Part shown: positions 44,621 through 53,581 of the stretch, in pieces
Layout of the letters: each line of letters starts with the position of its first letter
Numbering within the stretch: the stretch's first letter is position 1
Source: DASWNP01 sp036399175
GTDB taxonomy: Bacteria > Acidobacteriota > Blastocatellia > Pyrinomonadales > Pyrinomonadaceae
NCBI GenBank assembly: GCA_036399175.1
Contig: DASWNP010000053.1
Coordinates: 1 to 64,000 of the forward strand
Direction of reading: 5' to 3'
DNA: 64,000 nt
Translations under genes and position numbers: made by a program
The notes under the pieces: model-generated
Database searches by the model: none
What the model saw: the letters and a program-made list of their open reading frames with translations, nothing else
Told to the model about the DNA's origin: nothing

Positions 44621-45378
44621 GTATTCGGACGATTATCGTAGACGACGTGGACTTGGCGCGCGAGCGCATCAAGATTCTGCTCGACGATGCGGAGCTGGAA
44701 GTAGTAGCCGAATGCGCCAACGGTCGAGAAGCCATCAAAGCCATCTGTGACCTCAAGCCTGACCTGGTTTTCCTCGACATCCAGATGCCGAAGATAGGCG
44801 GCTTTGAAGTCGTCGAAACTATCGGCGCGGAAGAAATGCCTGCGGTGATTTTCGTGACTGCGTACGACGAATTCGCCCTGCGCGCGTTCGAGATAAACGC
44901 GGTCGATTACCTTCTCAAACCTTTTGACGAAGCGCGATTAAATAAAGCCGTCGAGCGCGCCAAACGCGAAATCGGACGGCACACGCCCGCCTTCGAGGTG
45001 GAAGAAAAACTACGGCGGTTATTAAAAGAGGTCAGAGGCGAGCCGAAATACCTGAAGCGCATTCCGGTGAAGTCCGCACGTCACACGACTTTAGTTCTGA
45101 CCGAGGAAATAGATTGGATCAGTTCTGCCGGACATTATCTTGAGCTGCACACGGGCGACGAAAAGCACCTCATCCGCGAGCAGTTGTCCCGACTCGAACC
45201 GAAGCTCGACCCGGAAAAATTTGTTCGCATCCACCGCTCGGCAATCGTCAATCTCGATAGCATCAAATCTCTCCACCCGCTTTTTAACGGGGATCACATC
45301 GTCGTTTTAAAAAACGGACGAGAGCTGAATTTAAGCCGCACCTACCACGAAAAGCTAATAGCGCTTCTGGCGCGATGA
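44617..45378 (+). CDS. LytTR-family response regulator
   Basis: 253 residues. The receiver domain shows D9-D10, the phosphorylated D54 (LVFLDIQMP), T in VTAYDEF and K in LLKPFD. A linker leads to a LytTR DNA-binding domain from about residue 150 (IPVKSARHTTLV, then FVRIHRSAIVNLDSIKSL, then GRELNLSRTYHEKL). It is the cognate regulator of the overlapping LytS kinase gene. Such pairs often control envelope or exported functions; the MBL-fold and NTF2-like genes just upstream are candidate targets. Confidence 0.93.
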   Translation: MSIRTIIVDDVDLARERIKILLDDAELEVVAECANGREAIKAICDLKPDLVFLDIQMPKIGGFEVVETIGAEEMPAVIFVTAYDEFALRAFEINAVDYLLKPFDEARLNKAVERAKREIGRHTPAFEVEEKLRRLLKEVRGEPKYLKRIPVKSARHTTLVLTEEIDWISSAGHYLELHTGDEKHLIREQLSRLEPKLDPEKFVRIHRSAIVNLDSIKSLHPLFNGDHIVVLKNGRELNLSRTYHEKLIALLAR

Positions 45379-45535
45379 TACTTGACGACCCTTGCCTGAT
45401 TATTCAGAAAAATCCGGATAAAGCCGCCATAGATGCATGCTGATGATTGAATCATCTTTAATCCCTTGAGTTCTAGAAACCCCTGACAATATATGCATAT
45501 TCTCGGTCAGTTTTGCCGAACAAGCCCGGTTAAGA

Positions 45536-45565
45536 TTGACGCGAATTAAAACACGAATCTATAAT
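45536..45565 (+). promoter_or_regulatory. Sigma-70 promoter of tRNA-His/hisS
   Basis: TTGACG (45536-45541) and a perfect TATAAT (45560-45565) are 18 bases apart, and the tRNA begins 12 bases after the -10. Confidence 0.85.
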
Positions 45566-45576
45566 CTGTCAACGAT

Positions 45577-45653
45577 GTGCTGCCGTAGCTCAGTTGGCTA
45601 GAGCGTCTGACTGTGGATCAGAAGGTCGGCGGTTCGAGCCCGCCCGGCAGTAC
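45577..45653 (+). tRNA. tRNA-His (GTG)
   Basis: A full cloverleaf can be drawn. The acceptor stem TGCTGCC (45578-45584) pairs with GGCAGTA (45646-45652), with the extra G-1 at 45577 facing C73 at 45653, the hallmark of tRNA-His. The anticodon GTG is at 45613-45615 in the loop CTGTGGA, and GGTTCGAGCC is the T arm. The 3' CCA is not fully encoded. hisS follows 63 bases later. Confidence 0.97.
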
Positions 45654-45716
45654 CATTTTCTTCTTCCTCGTTACAAGCTAACGACAAATTTTAACGTTAT
45701 AAAAGAGAATACTTAG

Positions 45717-47195
45717 ATGAGTGATAATTCGACGCCTCGGCCGCGCCCCCGTGTGCCGAAGGGTTTCAGAGATATATTTGCCGGGAGCGTTCTTGCCAGA
45801 CAGCGAATGATAGACACTATCCGTGAAGTTTATGAGCGGTATGGATTCTCTCCTTTAGAGACACCATCCGTCGAGTACGTCGATGCGTTGGGCAAGTACC
45901 TGCCTGAAAGCGATACTGCGGAGGGCGGTATCTTTGCATTCAGAGATGAGGACGATGCTCTGGTCGCTTTACGCTATGATTTGACTGCTCCCTTGTCGAG
46001 AGTATTTTCGCAATACAAGAATTCCTTGCCCCTTCCTTTCCGCCGTTACCATGTTGGTTTAGTGTGGCGCAATGAGAAGCCGGGGCCTGGTCGCTTTCGT
46101 GAGTTTTATCAATTCGATATTGATACCGTTGGCTCCGCTTCGATGGCGGCCGACGCAGAAGTGTGTTGCGTTTTGGCTGACTCTCTCGAAGCATTGCAGA
46201 TTTCGCGTGGCGATTATGTAATTCGAGTAAACAATCGGAAGGCTCTCAATGGAGTCCTGGAAATTATCGGTCTGCCCTCGGATGAAAAAACTTCGGGGGC
46301 GGTATTGCGAGCAATTGATAAATTAGACCGGCTGGGTATCGAAGGCGTCAGGCAACTGCTCGGCGAGGGTCGCACGGACGAATCAGGTGACTTTACCGAA
46401 GGGGCGCGACTGACCGGCGAGCAAGCGCAGCGCGTTGTTGACCTGCTTTCCGTTCAGGAGGACTCGCGCACTAAAGTCTGCGACAGGTTTGAAGAAATAA
46501 TACGCGGCTCAAAAGTAGGCGAAGAAGGCGTGGCCGAGCTGCGCGAGATAGATCGGTTTCTGACTGCGGCCGGCTATGGAGAAGATAGAGTTGTTTTTGA
46601 TCCGACGGTAGTGAGAGGCTTGGCTTATTACACCGGGCCGGTTTTTGAGGCGGCTCTGACTTTTGAAGTAACTGACGAAACCGGGCAGAAGCGGCAATTC
46701 GGCTCGGTGTCGGGCGGAGGCAGGTACGATTACCTCGTCGAGCGTTTTATCGGCGAGAAAGTGCCAGCCACCGGCGCTTCGATTGGAGTGGATCGTTTGT
46801 TAGCGGCTCTTGAGACACTTGGAAAATTAAGAACGCAGGACTTATCGGCTCCGGTCATCGTGACGGTGATGGATAAAGACCGCGCTTTTGATTATCAGAA
46901 GATAACCTTTGATTTGCGTCGTGCTGGAATCCCGGCGGAGATGTATCTCGGCGAGGGTAATTTTAGAAAACAGCTTCAATACGCCGACGAACGCGGAGCA
47001 GTCGTGGCAGTGATTGCCGGTTCCAGAGAGTTTGAAGCCGGACAAGTTTCGCTAAAAGATCTGCGACTTGGACGGGAATTATCCGAGCGATTTGTCGAAC
47101 GCCGGGATTGGCTCAAAGAACAACCGGCTCAAGTGACCGTTTCCCTGGAAAACATTGTGACTGAAGTGCAGGCAATTCTTAATCGCTACCGGTAA
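45717..47195 (+). CDS. hisS: Histidyl-tRNA synthetase
   Basis: 492 residues. This class II synthetase charges tRNA-His with histidine using ATP. Motif 1 surrounds GFSPLETPSVEY, motif 2 is FRRYHVGLVWRNEKPGPGRFREFYQFDID, the histidine-specific motif is VRGLAYYTGPVFE and motif 3 is SVSGGGRYDYLVERF ending at ASIGVDRL. The C-terminal anticodon-binding domain (RRAGIPAEMYLGEGN) is intact. It shares its promoter region with tRNA-His, so the enzyme and its substrate may be co-expressed. The length is slightly above the common ~430, like the longer bacterial/eukaryote-like branch. Confidence 0.97.
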   Translation: MSDNSTPRPRPRVPKGFRDIFAGSVLARQRMIDTIREVYERYGFSPLETPSVEYVDALGKYLPESDTAEGGIFAFRDEDDALVALRYDLTAPLSRVFSQYKNSLPLPFRRYHVGLVWRNEKPGPGRFREFYQFDIDTVGSASMAADAEVCCVLADSLEALQISRGDYVIRVNNRKALNGVLEIIGLPSDEKTSGAVLRAIDKLDRLGIEGVRQLLGEGRTDESGDFTEGARLTGEQAQRVVDLLSVQEDSRTKVCDRFEEIIRGSKVGEEGVAELREIDRFLTAAGYGEDRVVFDPTVVRGLAYYTGPVFEAALTFEVTDETGQKRQFGSVSGGGRYDYLVERFIGEKVPATGASIGVDRLLAALETLGKLRTQDLSAPVIVTVMDKDRAFDYQKITFDLRRAGIPAEMYLGEGNFRKQLQYADERGAVVAVIAGSREFEAGQVSLKDLRLGRELSERFVERRDWLKEQPAQVTVSLENIVTEVQAILNRYR

Positions 47196-47307
47196 TGGAC
47201 TTCTCTTTGACCCGTAAAGTGCAAAGCCGCTTGCGTCCTCAAACTTTATCGGTGTAGAGCAACAAAGATGAATAAAACGGGACTGAATTGCCCGTCGGCG
47301 TTGAGAG

Positions 47308-47334
47308 GGGGCTCGCAAGATGCGAGCCCCTTTT
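47308..47334 (+). terminator. Intrinsic terminator of hisS
   Basis: GGGGCTCGCA (47308-47317) and TGCGAGCCCC (47321-47330) form a perfect 10-bp stem around AGA, followed by TTTT. It lies about 110 bases after the hisS stop and may also serve the converging gene to its right. Confidence 0.85.
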
Positions 47335-47386
47335 GCTGTTCGAGGGTTGAATATCGACGATTGAGAGAGGGGCGCTTCCGTGCGAT

Positions 47387-48172
47387 TCAAGGGGCGGCGG
47401 GTGCGCCGAGGGCTTGGAGGTGTTTGCGGGCTTGGACGGCTTCGGGGGTCTGGGGGTAGCGGCGGATGAGTTCGCGCAAGGCCTGGCCGTCGTAGCGGTA
47501 GCGTTTGGCGTTGAGGTCGAAGGTAAAGGTGATGCCCTGACGGTTGTAGCGGTCGAGGCCGGTGTAGTTGAGAAAGTATGTGTGGAGGGGCGCGCCTCCG
47601 GCGGCCATCTCGCGCTCGTCGAGGCGGCGGGCGGCCTCGCGCGAGAGCTTGTCGGCTGCTTGCTGAGCGGCCTGGCCGAAGAGCAGGAGAGCGGCGGGGC
47701 GCGAGGGCGAATGTGTAAAGGCGTCGAGGAAGATGCGCGCGCGTGCGAGACGGTCGAAGTCTTCGGAGGCGCGCACGAGACGGAGCAGACGTTGGTCGTC
47801 GCCGTTGCGCCAGATGGCGACGAGGCTGTCGGCCTGCACCCAGCCGCGCGTGCGGCGTGTGACGGCGACGCGGTAGAAGCTTATGCCGTCGGAGGTGCGG
47901 CGTGCGCCGTTGACGGAGACGACGCGCCCTCTGCCGAGTCTTTGCAGGAGCGGCGCGGAAGGGTCTGGTTCCTGACGCAGGGCGGAGAGTCTCTCGTCGA
48001 CGACGATGGCCGAGCGTCCGCCTTTGACGTTTGCGCGACGCTTCTGCGCGTGCGCGTCGGCGGCGGCAAAGGTCATAAGGAAGGTCAGAAGAGAGATGAG
48101 ACAGACGAACGAGTTGAGAAGAGTCGGGCGCGAGGCAGAGTTGATTCTGCCTTTGAATAGCGGAGCGGGCAT
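47387..48172 (-). CDS. Exported SH3-like domain protein
   Basis: 261 residues with a signal peptide (FVCLISLLTFLMTFAAADAHA). Residues ~55-120 resemble a bacterial SH3 domain (RLSALRQEPDPSAPLLQRLG, then GRVVSVNG, then FYRVAVTRRTRGWVQADSLV), a fold that often binds cell-wall peptides. The rest is helical and ends with a TPR-like LRELIRRYPQTPEAVQARKHL. The ATG follows AAAGGAGGACGAAGCC. It lies downstream of ruvC in the same direction with a 72-base gap. Function beyond envelope localisation is unknown. Confidence 0.8.
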   Translation of the reverse strand: MPAPLFKGRINSASRPTLLNSFVCLISLLTFLMTFAAADAHAQKRRANVKGGRSAIVVDERLSALRQEPDPSAPLLQRLGRGRVVSVNGARRTSDGISFYRVAVTRRTRGWVQADSLVAIWRNGDDQRLLRLVRASEDFDRLARARIFLDAFTHSPSRPAALLLFGQAAQQAADKLSREAARRLDEREMAAGGAPLHTYFLNYTGLDRYNRQGITFTFDLNAKRYRYDGQALRELIRRYPQTPEAVQARKHLQALGAPAAP

Positions 48173-48244
48173 GGCTTCGTCCTCCTTTGGAAGTGAAAGA
48201 CGACCCGTGCTCGTGCGTTTTCGTTAAGAGGGGTTGAAGAGGGG

Positions 48245-48796
48245 TTAGCGAGACGCGCGGCGACGCGGGTTCGCGTTGAGTAAAGCTTCGAGCTGCGCGC
48301 GTGCGTTCGAGCGCGTGCGCGCAGGCAGACCCGAGTGATGAAAATGGCAGATGGCGAGGGCGAGAGCGTCGGCAGCATCATAAGGCTGCGGCGCTTTGGA
48401 GAGACGAAGCAGAAGCCGCACCATCTCCTGAACCTGATGCTTCTCGGCGGCTCCGTAGCCGACCACCGCCTGCTTGACGAGGCGCGGCGCGTACTCCTTT
48501 ATCTCCAACTGCGCCCGCTCGGCGGCGACGAGCGCCACGCCGCGCACCTGTCCGAGCTTCAAAGCCGTCTTCGGATTGACGGCGAAGAACGCCTCTTCGA
48601 TAGAGCAAACGTCGGGCTTGAAGCGTTCGATTAAATCTTCGATGCCGTTGCTAATCTTCAACAAACGCGCCGCGAATCGCTCGCGCGCCGGAGCCCTCAA
48701 AGCGCCGAACTCCACCAGCCCATAACGCCGCGCATCGCCCTCGACGATGCCCCAGCCCGTTATCTCACTCCCCGGATCAATGCCTAGAACTCGCAT
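48245..48796 (-). CDS. ruvC: Holliday junction resolvase RuvC
   Basis: 183 residues. RuvC cuts four-way junctions at the end of homologous recombination with RuvAB. The catalytic acids are all present: D7 (GIDPGS), E67 (SIEEAFF), D140 and D143 (YDAADALALAICH). The length is normal for the family, with a slightly extended basic tail (NPRRRASR). It follows yebC in the same direction, an order found in many bacteria, but a 256-base gap with a long hairpin separates them. ruvA and ruvB are not in the window. Confidence 0.96.
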   Translation of the reverse strand: MRVLGIDPGSEITGWGIVEGDARRYGLVEFGALRAPARERFAARLLKISNGIEDLIERFKPDVCSIEEAFFAVNPKTALKLGQVRGVALVAAERAQLEIKEYAPRLVKQAVVGYGAAEKHQVQEMVRLLLRLSKAPQPYDAADALALAICHFHHSGLPARTRSNARAQLEALLNANPRRRASR

Positions 48797-48825
48797 GCTT
48801 TAAAACAGTGACAAGTGACATGTGA

Positions 48826-48965
48826 CGAGTGACGAGCAAGACAAGAAGAGAAGTGATGAGTGATGAGTAAATGAGCGATGAGTGAAAGATGAAGAGCTTT
48901 TATCTCATCACTCATTACACATCACTGGTTTTAACTCGTCACTCATCACTCATCACTTGTCACTG
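48826..48965. repeat. Long intergenic hairpin built from GTGATGAG-type words
   Basis: AAGTGATGAGTGATGAGT (48851-48868) is an exact reverse complement of 48941-48958. Further pairing exists outside it (AGTGACAAGTGA with TCACTTGTCACT) and inside it (AATGAGCGATGAG with CTCATCACTCATT). The whole yebC-ruvC gap is made of repeats of this short word. It could end yebC transcription. Confidence 0.75.
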
Positions 48966-48968
48966 CTT

Positions 48969-49712
<744 letters not shown>

Positions 49713-49777
49713 CTTCGGTTGATTCCTTGAGTAGTCTCGAAATGTTTGGAAGCAGCAACGGGAATATACCATAGAGC

Positions 49778-49809
49778 AGAGGTCGGAGGTTAGAGGCCAG
49801 AGGTCGGAG
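49778..49809. repeat. Tandem AGAGGTCGGAG words
   Basis: AGAGGTCGGAG occurs at 49778-49788 and 49799-49809, joined by the related GTTAGAGGCC. It is a one-armed low-complexity tract upstream of yebC, of the same kind as the hairpin words elsewhere in this region. Confidence 0.6.
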
Positions 49810-49855
49810 AAAGACAAAAAGATTTTCAGTGACATCGAGCATCCGACGACTGCTT

Positions 49856-50146
49856 TTAGCTATCCTCGACGAGACTGAGCAGACGCGCGGGGTCGAGGCC
49901 AGCGACGCGAATTGTCTTGAGCCTGGAGGTGTGGCCGGAGACGATTTCGACGGCGCGGGGCGCGACGCCGAGCGTGCGCGCGAGAAAGCGTTTGAGTTCT
50001 TCGTTGGCCGCGCCTTCGACGGGCGGAGCGGCCAGTCGAACGCGAAGCGCGCCGTCGTGCTCGCCCGCGACGGCGTTTCTCGACGCGCGCGGGACGACCC
50101 GCACCGCGAAGGTGATAGTCGTACCCTGCCGAGTGTAGGAAATCAA
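49856..50146 (-). CDS. DUF167 (YggU-like) protein
   Basis: 96 residues with the DUF167 signature: VRVVPRASRNAV, then DGALRVRLAAPPVEGAANEEL, then VEIVSGHTSRLKTIRV. The fold is known from structures but the biochemical role is not established. It begins at TTG 50146, overlapping the YggT stop by TTGA, so it is coupled to that gene. YggS, YggT and YggU together form a gene trio conserved in many bacteria, and all three are here in order. Confidence 0.92.
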   Translation of the reverse strand: MISYTRQGTTITFAVRVVPRASRNAVAGEHDGALRVRLAAPPVEGAANEELKRFLARTLGVAPRAVEIVSGHTSRLKTIRVAGLDPARLLSLVEDS

Positions 50147-50766
50147 GGATTGATGAAGCCGACGAATCGGAGCGGGAAAGGGTTAATCAATGTCCCGTAA
50201 ATCGCCGCTTGAAAGAGCCACAGCAGGATGAAGGCGACGATTGGCGAGAGGTCGAGCATTGCCAGTGGCGGGATGATGCGTCGCAGAGGCATGAGCAGCG
50301 GGTCAGTAGCATCCACCAGAAGACGCATCACGCGATTGCTATAGCTCAACATGCCCCATGAAAAAATGATGCGAATGAAGATGAGTAGAGAGTAAAGTCC
50401 GAGCAGGCCATACAGCACGTAGCCGACGACCTGAACGATTGCACCTCTCGGAACAGCGTAGAGCACGCCCGCAATCATGTTCAGCACCCCCTCCACGAGC
50501 AGGAGGGCAAACCACCCGACCAGAATCAGAATCAGGATGGTGACGAGCGGCGCCATGTTCGGCCCGAAGCCGAACTGTAACAGTGAGCGACGCACAGGAT
50601 TGACGAGCGGGTCAGTCAGTCGCCGCACGAAGATTACCGGGCGGCTGAAGGGATTCAGGTCGGCGTAGTTCAGCGCCAGCCGTGTAATCATCAGTAGAAT
50701 GACGGCGATAACTACAGCCGCGATGCCATACCTGAAGAAAAGATAGATAGCCAGAATGACCTGCAT
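50143..50766 (-). CDS. YggT-family membrane protein
   Basis: 207 residues with two tandem YggT units, each two membrane helices around a conserved loop: LNPFSRPVIFVRRLTDPLVNPVRR in the first half and SNRVMRLLVDATDPLLMPLRRIIP in the second. The family is linked to division-site assembly and turgor adaptation in other bacteria. It sits between yggS upstream and DUF167 downstream, coupled to the latter by a 4-base overlap. Confidence 0.93.
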   Translation of the reverse strand: MQVILAIYLFFRYGIAAVVIAVILLMITRLALNYADLNPFSRPVIFVRRLTDPLVNPVRRSLLQFGFGPNMAPLVTILILILVGWFALLLVEGVLNMIAGVLYAVPRGAIVQVVGYVLYGLLGLYSLLIFIRIIFSWGMLSYSNRVMRLLVDATDPLLMPLRRIIPPLAMLDLSPIVAFILLWLFQAAIYGTLINPFPLRFVGFINP

Positions 50767-50843
50767 AAAATTTTAAGACTCCGCATCCCGCGTGCTATGC
50801 ACTCTGTAACATCCCTCGTGCGCCCGCGTGTCGAAAGCCCTCA

Positions 50844-51569
50844 TCAGTGGATTGGCCTTCGCGCGCCGAAAATTGCAGTGCCGACGCGCACCAGCGTCGC
50901 TCCTTCTTCGACGGCTACCTCGTAGTCGTTGCTCATGCCCATCGAAAGCTCGCCCGCCTCAGAGCCGAAGGCGCGCTGCTGGCCGAGAGCGTCGCGCAGC
51001 TCGCGCAGGCGTCGAAAGATTGGGCGCACGCGCTCTGCATCCTCGTAGAAGGGAGGCAAAGTCATCAGTCCCTTCAGACGCAGGCGCTCGCAGGTCTGGA
51101 GGCGCTCGACGAGGCGCGGCAGCTCGTCTTCCGTCGCGCCGGTCTTGGTGGCTTCGCCCGCGAGGTCGATTTGGATGAGCACGTCGAGACGCTCGCGCTC
51201 CTCTTCGACGCAGAGGCGCTCAAGGCGTTCGACGAGCGCGAGCGTCTCGACCGAATGAATCAAATCGAAGAGCCTGACGGCGCGGCGCGCTTTGTTCGAT
51301 TGCAGATGCCCAATCAGATGCCAGCGCACGGGCGCGCCTCCCAGAAGGGAAATCTTCTCTTCCGCCTCCTGCACGCGGTTCTCGCCGAAATCGCTCGCCC
51401 CCGCGAGGGCGGCCAGCCGCAGCGTCTCCGCGCCGTGCGTCTTGCTGACGGCGACGAGCGTCACCTCTTCCGGCGCACGCCCCACACGCCGCGCGCTCGC
51501 CTCGATGCGTCGGCGCACCTCGGCCAGACGCGCGCGCAAATCTTCGATTGACGCCGTAGCTTCGAGCAT
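50844..51569 (-). CDS. YggS-type pyridoxal-phosphate homeostasis protein
   Basis: About 241 residues of the alanine-racemase N-terminal fold family that binds PLP without racemase activity. The PLP lysine is in TLVAVSKTHG; other markers are FGENRVQEAEEK, WHLIGHLQSNKA, SVET and the phosphate loop LSMGMSNDYEVAVEEG, ending VRVGTAIFG. Loss elsewhere disturbs vitamin B6 and amino-acid pools. ATG 51569 is chosen over a TTG 21 bases earlier, though neither has a strong ribosome site. It leads the yggS-yggT-DUF167 group. Confidence 0.95.
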   Translation of the reverse strand: MLEATASIEDLRARLAEVRRRIEASARRVGRAPEEVTLVAVSKTHGAETLRLAALAGASDFGENRVQEAEEKISLLGGAPVRWHLIGHLQSNKARRAVRLFDLIHSVETLALVERLERLCVEEERERLDVLIQIDLAGEATKTGATEDELPRLVERLQTCERLRLKGLMTLPPFYEDAERVRPIFRRLRELRDALGQQRAFGSEAGELSMGMSNDYEVAVEEGATLVRVGTAIFGARRPIH

Positions 51570-51961
51570 GTGCTTTTCTGTCTGTGCCAATCGACAAAAC
51601 TATAACAAGCGCTCATGCTCGCCCGCAACCGCCTCGAACATCCAGCCCGCAATCATCGCTGCACCCGAAGGCTCGACGACGCGCGAAGAGAAGAGGACGG
51701 CAGCGTTTCAAACGGCGTCGATGGGCGGGCGGCCTTCGACGCGTGCATTGAGCGCTTGCGTACACGATACGGTCAGAGGCGGCACGAAATGGTTCAGCGT
51801 CGCAGGCGGCGACGCGGCGCGACAGCCTCCTGCCAACGATTTAGAGAGGTCTCAGGCACGGCACGTCGATTGTAAGTAATATTCCTCCTCACAGTTTTTC
51901 CCCTGACAATTTTGTGCGCCGGAGTGGGCGCGATTTTCGGTTTGAGGGAGGGAGTTCGATG
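51570..51961. other. Divergent intergenic region, possible decayed coding on the minus strand
   Basis: 392 bases with no intact gene. On the minus strand one frame, interrupted by a single TGA, reads plausibly (LNHFVPPLTVSCTQALNARV, then VEPSGAAMIAGWMFEAVAGE) just before yggS. I would not call it a gene. The rightward ribosome site GGGAGGGAG for the next gene is at its right end. Confidence 0.35.
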
Positions 51962-52543
51962 ATGAACAAGAAGGTTCGAGGCTCGATTCTGCGCGTGTTG
52001 ATGCTGGTGCTGTTGGCGGTGCTGGCAGCGCCGTCGATGGATGTCGCCGCAAAGAATCAGGGCAAGGGCAAGAATAAGAACAAGGATGTCTTCGTCAACG
52101 GCCACGACGCGCGCGACGGGCGCTGGGACAAAGGCGGCAGGAAGCATAAGAAGAACCGCGACCGCGACGATTATGACGACGACGATGACTATGACGATGA
52201 CGACGACCGCTACGAGCGCCGCCGCCGCCGCGACCGCAACTCCGGCGGCTACGACCGGACGGAGATTCGCCGCCAGGCTCTGAGCGTCGGCTACGAAGAA
52301 GGCTTCGAGGCCGGGCGCGAAGACCGAAGCAGGGGCGAGCGCTTCGATTACCGCGACGAAGGTGAGTACCGCGACGCGACCAACGGCTACCGCGACAGCT
52401 ACGGCGACCAGAGCCTCTATCGCAGCAGCTTCCGCGAAGGCTTCGAGCGAGGCTACCGCGACGGCTACGAAGATAGAAACAGAAACGGGCGCACGGGCAT
52501 CGGCGTCGGCGACATCCTCGGCGGCATCCTCGGTCGGCCGTAA
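51962..52543 (+). CDS. Exported highly charged repeat protein
   Basis: 193 residues. A signal peptide (ILRVLMLVLLAVLAAPSMDVAA) precedes a lysine/asparagine patch (KNQGKGKNKNKD), an aspartate-rich block (DRDDYDDDDDYDDDDDRYE) and an Arg-rich block. The tail carries repeats of G-Y/F-x2-G (GYEEGFEAGRED, then FREGFERGYRDGYED). It ends in GVGDILGGILGRP. It is probably disordered and polyionic, and might bind metals or surface polymers. No family is recognised. ATG 51962 is chosen since GAGGGAGGGAG is seven bases upstream. Confidence 0.75.
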   Translation: MNKKVRGSILRVLMLVLLAVLAAPSMDVAAKNQGKGKNKNKDVFVNGHDARDGRWDKGGRKHKKNRDRDDYDDDDDYDDDDDRYERRRRRDRNSGGYDRTEIRRQALSVGYEEGFEAGREDRSRGERFDYRDEGEYRDATNGYRDSYGDQSLYRSSFREGFERGYRDGYEDRNRNGRTGIGVGDILGGILGRP

Positions 52544-52738
52544 GGCTCGAAACGTCAGACTCGAAAAATCGACGCCGCAGGGGTTTCAGAGCAACGGAAG
52601 TCTGGAAAATTCGATAAGCGGAGAGCGACGGGCGTTTGAGAAGCGTCAGCCCGTCGCCCTCCGCTTTTCCGCGCACGAGGGACGCCCAACCAGGAGCGCC
52701 TGCAAAAGCGCGTCTTCGAGCGAGCGGCGAGCGCATGC

Positions 52739-52768
52739 TTGACACTCCCGCGCCCCTGTTCGTATGAT
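52739..52768 (+). promoter_or_regulatory. Sigma-70 promoter of tRNA-Leu
   Basis: TTGACA (52739-52744) and TATGAT (52763-52768) are 18 bases apart, and the tRNA begins 17 bases after the -10. Confidence 0.8.
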
Positions 52769-52785
52769 TTATTCAACCGTGACAC

Positions 52786-52869
52786 GCGGATGTGGCGGAA
52801 CTGGCAGACGCGCAGGTCTCAGAAGCCTGTGATGGTGACATCGTGGAGGTTCGATCCCTCTCATCCGCA
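52786..52869 (+). tRNA. tRNA-Leu (CAG)
   Basis: An 84-base class II tRNA. The acceptor stem GCGGATG (52786-52792) pairs with CATCCGC (52862-52868), followed by discriminator A. The anticodon CAG at 52820-52822 sits in the loop CTCAGAA. A long variable arm (TGATGGTGACATCG) and GAGGTTCGATCCCTC T arm confirm leucine. CCA is not encoded. Confidence 0.96.
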
Positions 52870-52880
52870 TCAAGTAAGGC

Positions 52881-52942
52881 AAAAGTAAAAAGGCAAAGGT
52901 GAGGAAGAATAGCTTCCGTTTCACCTTTGCCTTTTTACTTTT
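52881..52942. terminator. Long bidirectional hairpin between tRNA-Leu and a converging gene
   Basis: 52881-52902 (AAAAGTAAAAAGGCAAAGGT plus GA) is an exact 22-bp reverse complement of 52921-52942. The loop contains a further 5-bp stem GGAAG/CTTCC. A/T-rich arms and its place between converging transcripts fit a two-way terminator. It is built from the word GGCAAAAGTAAAA. Confidence 0.7.
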
Positions 52943-52954
52943 GGCTTTTGCCTT

Positions 52955-53389
52955 TCAGTTGACGGCTTCGGAGGCGGCGTCGGGGCGGGGGGCGCTCATG
53001 TCGAGGATGGTGAGCGGGCGCTCGTCGAAGAGAGTGGAGTCGATGAGCGTCTGCACCCAGTATTGGCCGGGGTGGTGGAAGGTGACGTTGACGAAGAAGC
53101 TGACGTTGTCGGCCTGCCCGCCGGGCGCAAGCTCGAAGCTGGTGGGCTGCGAGACGACGACCGGGTGCTTTCTGTCGGGCGTCAGGATTCTCACCTCGGA
53201 GAGATGCTGTCCCTCGCCCGTCCAGTGGTTGACGACGGCGAACTTGACGAGCGAGACGGGCAGTTGCTCGACCATCAGGTTCTGAAAGACTCCCATCAGA
53301 GAGAGCTTGTTGCCCGCTTCGAGCCGCACGTCGTCGCAGAAAATCGTGTAGATGAGCTGTAGCTCGTGGGTCTGAAACGTGTTGTCCAT
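52955..53389 (-). CDS. DUF6941-like protein
   Basis: 144 residues. The opening LIYTIFCDDVRLEAGNKLSL, then MGVFQNLMVEQLP, resembles the DUF6941 pattern, followed by beta strands (SFFVNVTFHHPGQYWVQTLI). No signal peptide is visible. ATG 53389 follows GGAGACCG. Function is unknown. The final residues and stop abut the long hairpin downstream of tRNA-Leu, which probably ends its transcript. Confidence 0.75.
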   Translation of the reverse strand: MDNTFQTHELQLIYTIFCDDVRLEAGNKLSLMGVFQNLMVEQLPVSLVKFAVVNHWTGEGQHLSEVRILTPDRKHPVVVSQPTSFELAPGGQADNVSFFVNVTFHHPGQYWVQTLIDSTLFDERPLTILDMSAPRPDAASEAVN

Positions 53390-53500
53390 CCGGTCTCCTC
53401 TTGATGCGTTGATTGAGCGCTGCCGGAGCAATCATACTCCGTTGCATGCGCGCGGGCTAATCCTTGCGGCGCGCGAGTCTTACGCATGTCCGAACGAACG

Positions 53501-53539
53501 ACAGCCGCGCCGGGAGCGCATATGCTCGGGCGCGGCTGT
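53501..53539. other. GC-rich hairpin downstream of the TPR-protein gene
   Basis: ACAGCCGCGCC (53501-53511) pairs exactly with GGCGCGGCTGT (53529-53539), with GAGC/GCTC-like pairing in the loop. It is about 40 bases past the stop of the leftward TPR gene. A T-run is lacking on that strand, so terminator function is only likely. Confidence 0.5.
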
Positions 53540-53581
53540 GGGTTTTGAAGTTAATCGACTCTCGAAAAAAAGGTTTCGCGC

